Assembly: GCA_003508835.1 (NCBI GenBank)
Contig: PUFA01000027.1
Location: 9,238,001-9,302,000, forward strand
Source of the DNA: Eonycteris spelaea
Taxonomy: Eukaryota > Chordata > Mammalia > Chiroptera > Pteropodidae
DNA: 64,000 bases
Reading direction: 5' to 3'
Positions within the stretch are counted from its first letter, which is position 1. Each line of letters begins with the position of its first letter. A program made the translations under genes and the position numbers. The notes under the pieces were generated by a model that made no database searches, was not told where the DNA came from, and saw only the letters and a list, made by a program, of their open reading frames with translations. Shown in pieces: positions 58,166-64,000 of the stretch.

Positions 58166-58904
58166 GAGATAAGGGAAACCAGCAGAGTTTTTAACAACTA
58201 TGCAGTCTTAAATTATGGATTGATACTTGAACATTACCAAATGTATGGCCAGTTTCCATTCTGGACTACTTGCTGATTTTTGGGGTGGTATGGGAACCTG
58301 GGCAAAGGGTTGGAAATGTTTTAAAGGCAGATTAAAGTATTCAGTGGCTTTGTGGTATTTAAGAAACAAAGTTCTTCTTGAGGGACTGCTTCAAACTCAC
58401 GATCATCTTTGCCTCAAGATATATGTCTTCTTTTAAACCCTCAGCGTTCGAAGGTTAAAAAGCTACACTCAAAACTTATTAATGGTGGAAATTAATTCCC
58501 CACAGTGTTTCAGGTCCAAGGAAGCAGAGATCTGCCAGGATCTCAATGAAAACCCAGATGAAGGTGTGACCAAAACTCGTACTCACCCAGACCCACTGTT
58601 TTTCTTTAATACTTTAAACAATGCATTCCATTCTCTTGCCGTGTTTGTGGGTTCTGAAGAGAAGTCTAATGTAATTCATATGTATACCTGTATAGGTAAG
58701 CAATATTTTCCCTTTCTGGCTTCTATCAAGATTTTCTGCTTGTCTTTGGTTTCTATGGTTTGAATATGCTATGCCTATATTTGTTTGTTTTTTTGTCTGT
58801 TTGTTTTCTTCTGACTTCCTGGTTGTAATGAAAAGTCTGATGTCTATTTTATTTTCTTGAAGGTATTATATGATATTCATTGTTAAGATTTTAGAACTTC
58901 CTTT
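58166..58904. other. Unassigned DNA, T-rich toward the end
   Basis: Two chance-like frames (69 codons at 58227 and 93 codons at 58482, plus strand) have no recognised motif. 58700-58900 is T-rich and might be antisense L1, not provable by eye. Confidence 0.35.
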
Positions 58905-58918
58905 TTATCTTTATGCTT
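58905..58918 (+). repeat. Left target-site duplication of tRNA-Val SINE
   Basis: ttatctttatgctt is repeated perfectly at 59161-59174. Confidence 0.9.
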
Positions 58919-59160
58919 CCCGCCCCCCCCCCACTTTAACTCTCTCCCACCCGCTTCCACCCCTGACATATGGATGTTGCCATTTCCCCTTAAGAACTGG
59001 ATCACTGAAGGCGGGGAGTCTCCTCCTACACACTTACGGGCGTGCTCCCCGGGCCTGGAGCACCTAAGGAGACTGGTCCACGGCTTCACCTGGGGCATGA
59101 ACCCAGGAACTTCTGCATGTAAAGCAGACGTGCTAACCACTACACAATAGAATCACTCTC
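58919..59160 (-). mobile_element. tRNA-Val(UAC)-derived SINE
   Basis: On the minus strand the first 80 bases match tRNA-Val(UAC): 'tgtgtagtggttagcacg' (D-arm and A box, 59131-59148), an anticodon arm tctgc-tttacat-gcaga (59112-59128) with a perfect 5-bp stem and UAC in the anticodon position, and 'ctgggttcatgcccc' (T-arm and B box, 59092-59106). A 160-base body follows that does not resemble tRNA ('gtggaccagtctccttagg', 'ggcccggggagcacgcccg'). The 3' end is not A-rich but ends 'gttaaagt' plus ten or more G and 'cggg' (plus strand 58919-58938). A perfect 14-bp duplication flanks the 242-bp unit, so it inserted as a whole. A lineage-specific SINE is likely; I do not recognise the family. The acceptor stem does not pair, so it is not a tRNA gene. 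Confidence 0.85.
59092..59148 (-). promoter_or_regulatory. Pol III A and B box of the SINE
   Basis: The A-box-like segment (in tgtgtagtggttagcacg) and the B-box-like segment ggttcatgcc are spaced as in a tRNA. The B box departs from the GGTTCGANNCC consensus at the CGA positions (cat), so internal promoter strength is probably reduced. Confidence 0.6.
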
Positions 59161-59174
59161 TTATCTTTATGCTT
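59161..59174 (+). repeat. Right target-site duplication of tRNA-Val SINE
   Basis: Perfect partner of 58905-58918. Confidence 0.9.
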
Positions 59175-62117
59175 TTTATTGTGAACCTCAACAGTAAGTG
59201 TGTGTATCTATATAAAAGTTTTCCCCTTATTTTCTAATTTTCCTTAATATTTCCTTTCAATCTTAAGACCTAAGTCTTTCTTCAGCTTGGGAAAAACATT
59301 ATTCAGTCCTTCTCTCTATCTCTTCCCTTTTTTAAAAAAAGTCTTCCTTTCATTCTTTCTCCTCTAATTATCTGGGGATGAGAGGCTATAGTTTCTGAAA
59401 ACATTATATTTTTCAACTTAACAACTATAATTTTTCTTTGTTTTTGCTTTATGCTCTAGAAATTTCTTTGACTTTACCTTTATAGTACTGATTTATTCTT
59501 CATCTATTTATTTTTTGATTTCACTCTAGTTAATTTTTACTTTGACAATGGCATTTTAAGTCTTCCTTGTTCATACACTGATTCCTATAATCCTCTCTTT
59601 TCTTTTTATTTTGGAGTTGCAATAACTTCTCAAATCACTATAAAATATAATTTTTAAATTATTTTATTTCTTGAATTATATCCTATTCTATGAGCTTAAT
59701 TGTTCTATTTCTACATCTTGCTTCTTTTCTTTCCTGCTGCTGATTGTTTTTATAAATAAAATTTTAATTATCTGTTTATTTTTGCTTAAGAAATAAATGA
59801 AATATATTGACTTTTGAAAATAAATGGAGTGCCTAAGGATGATCAGTCGTGCTGAAACAATATCTCTCTCTTCCATTTCTAATCTCCATTTTCTCATAAA
59901 TTCTTTCAATTTTCAGGCAACAATCCTCTAGTAGAGAGATGGCCACAAGAATTCCAGGCTAATATAATACCATCTGCAATCCCGAACCATTAGCTTTGTT
60001 TCTGAAAACTTCAGCAAAAGCCCCAGTAGATATTTTGTTTAGCCTGATGTAGATTACATAGCATAAATTCATTTTTGAAAAATTATAAAAGAAATACAGA
60101 TTAATTTTAACACATGTCAATCATAAATCAAATATAACATTCTTTTTAAAAATAGACATCCCTCTCTTCTCTTATTTCCAACTATAAGATAGATTTTTAT
60201 TCCCCCAAAGTTTTGGGTTATATGATATCAATCATTTTTACTAATGAGATTTGAAAAGCAAATTCTTTTGAAAATCACTGTCACTCTTTCTAATGTAATT
60301 AAAGGCTTTAAAATTCTACCTTTTGATATATTATGAAATCATAATGAAGCTTTTCATTTTATTAAAATAAATGCCAAAAAATTAGACAGCTGTTTTGGTA
60401 AAACACAAATAAAAAGTTACTATCCTGTGAAAATGCTTTTTATTCACATTTTCTAAACTTGAGAGTTCATTTTTGAACAGATATAAAATATTAGAATAAA
60501 CACAGAATGCAAACTGTAATGAGCAATTATTTTTAACTACAATTGGTTCATAAAATCAAATTTATTATAGTTCAGTTTGAGTACCATACATTTAAAGAAA
60601 TTACATATAAGTTATGACCTACAAGGAAGGCTATTTTGCATGATCTGATCCATTTACTACCAAATCTATAATCCAAAGCTCAAACCATCAATGCAGTTAT
60701 CAATTAACTTGTATTTGATACAGTTTAGGAGTATAGCCTATTGGAAAGAAGAATATTTTCAGTACAAAGAGATCACTACCAACCAGGGAGAAGAAGGAAG
60801 AACCTTGAAGATCAGCATGTATCTGGAACGATTGTGTAAGAAACTGAAGAGAAGACCTGTAACCCGCAGATTAAAAAAAAAAAAAAAAAGCCCATTTCAG
60901 AAAAGGATCAAAGCCCTAACAACAGAGAAAAACTGCAAAAGGAAAATTGTTGGAGGTGATCACAGAAATAAGCCCTCTTCTCTTGGAATGAACTTGCTGA
61001 AATTTTGTTGCATCATTCAAAAAAAAAAAATACTTTGAATACATCACTGAACAGTTTCTTCAGAGACTCAATCTATCTAACAGCTGAAAGGCCTCAATTG
61101 CAAGAGGCAGAAGACAGGTTTTTGTTATGTAATGTGCTATGCTTGATTTGGGAAACTTTGCAGGCCTTGGAATGTCAATTGTGTATAAATCACGGGTTTA
61201 AATAAGTACACAGGGACACGCTCTATGTAATTAAACAAGGCTAATTCAGTTTCCACCTGTGAAATGGGAAAAACATTGCTCTCTGAGTGAAGGCTAGAAA
61301 ATGGGTATGATAAGGATATAGGATACTCTTGACTTGATAGATTTCACACACTGCTTTATATTACTTGCGAGAAATTTTTTGCATCTATATTACATAGCAA
61401 CAAGTAATTTTACTAATTGTGAGTGTGAACAGCTCACAGCACAAGGCTATGAGCTTTGGCTAGGGGGCGAGATGACCGCTGAACATTCAAATTTCTTTGT
61501 GGCTTTGTGTTCTGTCTCACATTTATAGTATATAAAAATTCTAGTGAAGTGCTATAAAACTGTTTCTTTATGAAAAATGACTCAGGAAAGAAATCCAGCT
61601 GCTAGTGGTAGAGATTCATTAAGATTATTAACGTTTTTATCCAGAAATTACATTTTGGATAAATTAAAAATGGATTGTCAAATTATATGGTGGTTTAGAA
61701 ATGTGAAGTTGTCAAGCCCACCATAAGTTCTATGTGAAGACAAGAAAAAGTGATTTGTGAATCTGATTCAGCAAATGTTCTAAATAGTCCAAAATTTGTT
61801 CTTATTGTGAGAGATAAAACTTTAGAAAAATCTGAAAAAGCAATTAACTTGTAGTATGAAACATGTAACGTTAGAAGGAAATGTGCTTTCAGAGACATTT
61901 ATTTTAATAGCTGTATAAATAAACCATAGGCCCATATTATAGATGCATTAAAAGTCTGAAGGTATCATTGGCATTTTTCAGTTATACTATATTGCATTTG
62001 AAAGAACAAAATATATGCTTAGAGCTGTATCTTAAATTAGAGAAGGCCTCAAAAATCACTTTACCAGAATACGAAGGTTCTACTATATTCCACTTACAAT
62101 TAACAGGAAGAATTTAT
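59175..62117. other. AT-rich DNA, no gene supported
   Basis: 59175-59930 is T-rich and could hide an antisense L1 5' part. The 115-codon frame at 60691-61038 (plus) is lysine-rich, partly encoded by an A17 run (60869-60885), matches no family I know and is probably chance. A runs also lie at 61020-61030. 61420-61500 is slightly GC-richer without landmark. Confidence 0.4.
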
Positions 62118-62245
62118 GATGTAGTGAAAATAAAACATGATTGGAATTCAATAAATCTGGATTCTAGCCTTGATTTTAGTACCAGATAGATGTATGATTT
62201 TGTTCAGGGCATTTGATCTTTCCAGGGTTTGATTCCTTTCTCTTT
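62118..62245 (+). mobile_element. MIR, sense fragment
   Basis: 'gatgtagtgaaaataaaaca' with 'tgattggaattcaataaatc', 'tggattctagccttgatttt' and 'tgtatgattttgttcagggc' follow the MIR tRNA-related part and CORE. Confidence 0.6.
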
Positions 62246-62984
62246 TAACTGCGGGGAGGGGATGGAGGAGTAAATCCAGGTGTATCCTTTCTAACTCTAA
62301 GTTGCCACGCTTCCTCTGATGTTCTTTGTTCACAAAAGAAATATCAATGTCACAAAGCGTCTGCAGATGATATAAGTCACTTCAGCTGCTCCTCACTTTA
62401 CATGTTGGCAGCACTGCAATTTAAAAAAGACTTTCTGCCATGAGATGAGTAAGAGATTGGGATCCACGCATTCTTTGAGCAGACTGGCTTCTCTGCCACA
62501 TGCCCTCAGAATGAGTGGGATGTGACTGCCAAGCCAAACTTGATGACATAGTGGATTTGAACATCAGCCTAAAACACAGAAAAAGTGAAGTGCTATTACA
62601 ACTGTTCATGGCTTCATTTACCTTTCAGTTAAGTATTCATTGATCTGATTATGTCATTTAAATACATTTTGGCATTCAAATATTTCTGTAGCTTTCTCCC
62701 CTCGTTCTTTTATCCTTGAGAATAATGTTTGTGGCATTTTATCTGTGAAGAAATGTAAGCAGGAGGAAATGATGCATTAGATCATGCAAATACTTATGAT
62801 CTATATTCATCAGTGATTTTTGTTAGAATTAAAGAGAAGCAAGGAGTCTGAAGCTCATGTGAACCCCTTGTGTTCACCTAGAACTACAAAAGAGATGTCA
62901 AGATGAAGTTCCATTATAAATTTAATTTTAAAGGGCAGAGATTTTTATCGTGCTCTTTGATAGCTGAAGTGTTTGGGGGTTTTC
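62246..62984. other. Unassigned non-coding DNA
   Basis: 62400-62620 is repeat-poor and less AT-rich; frames there are short and motif-free. Nothing can be called. Confidence 0.4.
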
Positions 62985-63275
62985 AATCAGGCCTCAGGGT
63001 CTATTCAGATCTGGCCACTTCCATGCACCTGGCTTGCCTCCACTGAGTGGACCTGACTACTCTTTGCCCTCTGCTCTCTCCTCTGCAGCCCATGTGGCTT
63101 ATGTGGACCCTAGTACCTATAACCTTTTAAGTGATTACCTACTTACATGTTTGCGGATCTGATGGACCAGTCCTTGAGGACTGACTGCTCATATTTTTTT
63201 TCTTTAGAATCTAGGAGCTACCGAACACATAGTAGGCACTTAATACATGCTTGTTGAATAAATGCCTGAGTTATG
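62985..63275 (+). mobile_element. L2 3' end
   Basis: 'aggcctcagggtctattcag', then the terminus 'cgaacacatagtaggcactt' with 'aatacatgcttgttgaataa' and 'atgcctgag'. The terminus is clear, the upstream part diverged. Confidence 0.65.
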
Positions 63276-63434
63276 TTCCTCATAGTCTACTTGTAGCCTT
63301 TAGAATTTCTTTGCCAGAAGTTCTGTAACAGATGATGGTGGAACTCTGCCCAACAAATTAATTGCCAAAATTTAAAAGGAATTGACGTTTGCCATTTTGA
63401 AAACTAGGGGAAAAATTTATCCCAGCTAATGTTT

Positions 63435-63650
63435 CTTCTAGTTAATATTTAAATAGAGCTTAATTCATGCCAGGCTCTGTCCTAATTTATATATATATAT
63501 TGACAAATTTAGTCCTTACTCAACCATATATGAGAGATGTCATTATTATTCCCATTTTACAGATAAAGAAACAGAGGCACAGAGAGCCTAAGTAACTTCA
63601 TCAAAGTCATAGACATTGGCAGAGCCAGGATCAAAGCCAAGCAGTTTTGC
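63435..63650 (-). mobile_element. MIR, antisense
   Basis: 'catgccaggctctgtcctaa' (3' end), 'attattcccattttacagat' with 'aaagaaacagaggcacagag', 'agcctaagtaacttcatc' and 'ggcagagccaggatcaaagc' give a well preserved antisense MIR. A short TA repeat (63489-63500) lies inside. Confidence 0.85.
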
Positions 63651-64000
63651 TATAGTTCCTTAGAATTATATTTTTAGCAATAATAATGCTAATTTAATTA
63701 ATTAGGATTAAAATATATCATTTAGAAGAATCTTGAATAAGCTATACTGATTAAAAAAACATTCTTTTTGGTGTTGTTTTATTTTTTAAAAAATAATTAG
63801 CTGTATAGGATAAATGTAAAAGATTGACCCATTTAAAAAGATGATTGGTGTCAGGAAATTTTTTTGTTGACTTTGGTTTATAAATCTGAGAATGTGTTCT
63901 ACTTAGCTTTCCCACATATTTCTACTATTGCTGTTTATTGAACCAATAAGCAACTCAAGGAAGCTTTACAAATTTTCATTGTCTGATCACTTGTGAATTT
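63651..64000. other. Unassigned AT-rich DNA to window end
   Basis: No gene or recognised repeat. Confidence 0.4.

Noticed and set aside
59092..59148. A functional tRNA-Val(UAC) gene on the minus strand
   Set aside because: The anticodon arm is intact, but the acceptor stem does not pair, the B box is altered, no T-run terminator follows the tRNA part, and the unit is flanked by a 14-bp duplication that includes 160 extra bases. A SINE fits better.

Overview
Eukaryotic, placental-mammal nuclear DNA, AT-rich and almost entirely non-coding. No protein-coding gene can be supported. The longest open frames are 135 codons or fewer and are explained by chance, by antisense reading of transposons, or by decayed LINE-1 ORFs. 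The mammalian assignment rests on recognisable MIR and L2 remains, MaLR (MLT1-type) LTRs, MER5- and MER20-like hAT elements and old L1M-type LINE-1 copies. I see no primate Alu, rodent B1/B2, carnivore tRNA-Lys SINE, ruminant Bov-tA or pig PRE element. The species is therefore left open, with the group most likely a placental lineage of low SINE density. Family names are from memory of consensus sequences, not from a database search. || Layout. 0-10 kb: a MaLR LTR cut by the window edge, MIR pieces, an antisense LTR of unassigned family (2.58-3.07 kb), a probable solo LTR (3.6-4.1 kb), an L2-like antisense stretch and a MER5-like element. 10-17 kb: an old L1 3' part, MIR and L2, an overlapping set of inverted repeats at 13.47-13.50 kb, then a nested locus in which one L2 copy (15.06-16.9 kb) is split by an MLT1 LTR and by a second LTR. 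18-24 kb: MIR, two hAT-type fragments, a second LTR of the type seen at 16.2 kb, and a 5S rRNA-derived fragment beside a perfect hairpin. 26-34 kb: a 1.7-kb 5'-truncated L1 with its target-site duplication, an MLT1 solo LTR with a perfect duplication, MIR and several L2 3' ends. 37-43 kb: L2, an antisense old L1, MER20-like DNA and microsatellites. 46-51 kb: an antisense L1 and the decayed reverse-transcriptase region of an ERVL-type endogenous retrovirus. 52-57.4 kb: a sense L1 with 5' region, ORF1 and ORF2 remnants and a large internal deletion. 57.7-59.2 kb: a second copy of the 2.6-kb LTR type, and a tRNA-Val(UAC)-derived SINE with a perfect 14-bp duplication. 59-64 kb: mostly unassigned AT-rich DNA with MIR and L2 pieces. 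|| How the parts relate: there is no operon or pathway. The window is a layered record of retrotransposition, with L2/MIR oldest, then hAT and MLT1/ERVL, then L1M elements, and the tRNA-Val SINE apparently youngest. No undescribed functional system was found. The best leads are the tRNA-Val SINE with a G-rich rather than A-rich 3' end, the 5S fragment with its hairpin, and the repeated module in the L1 5' region.
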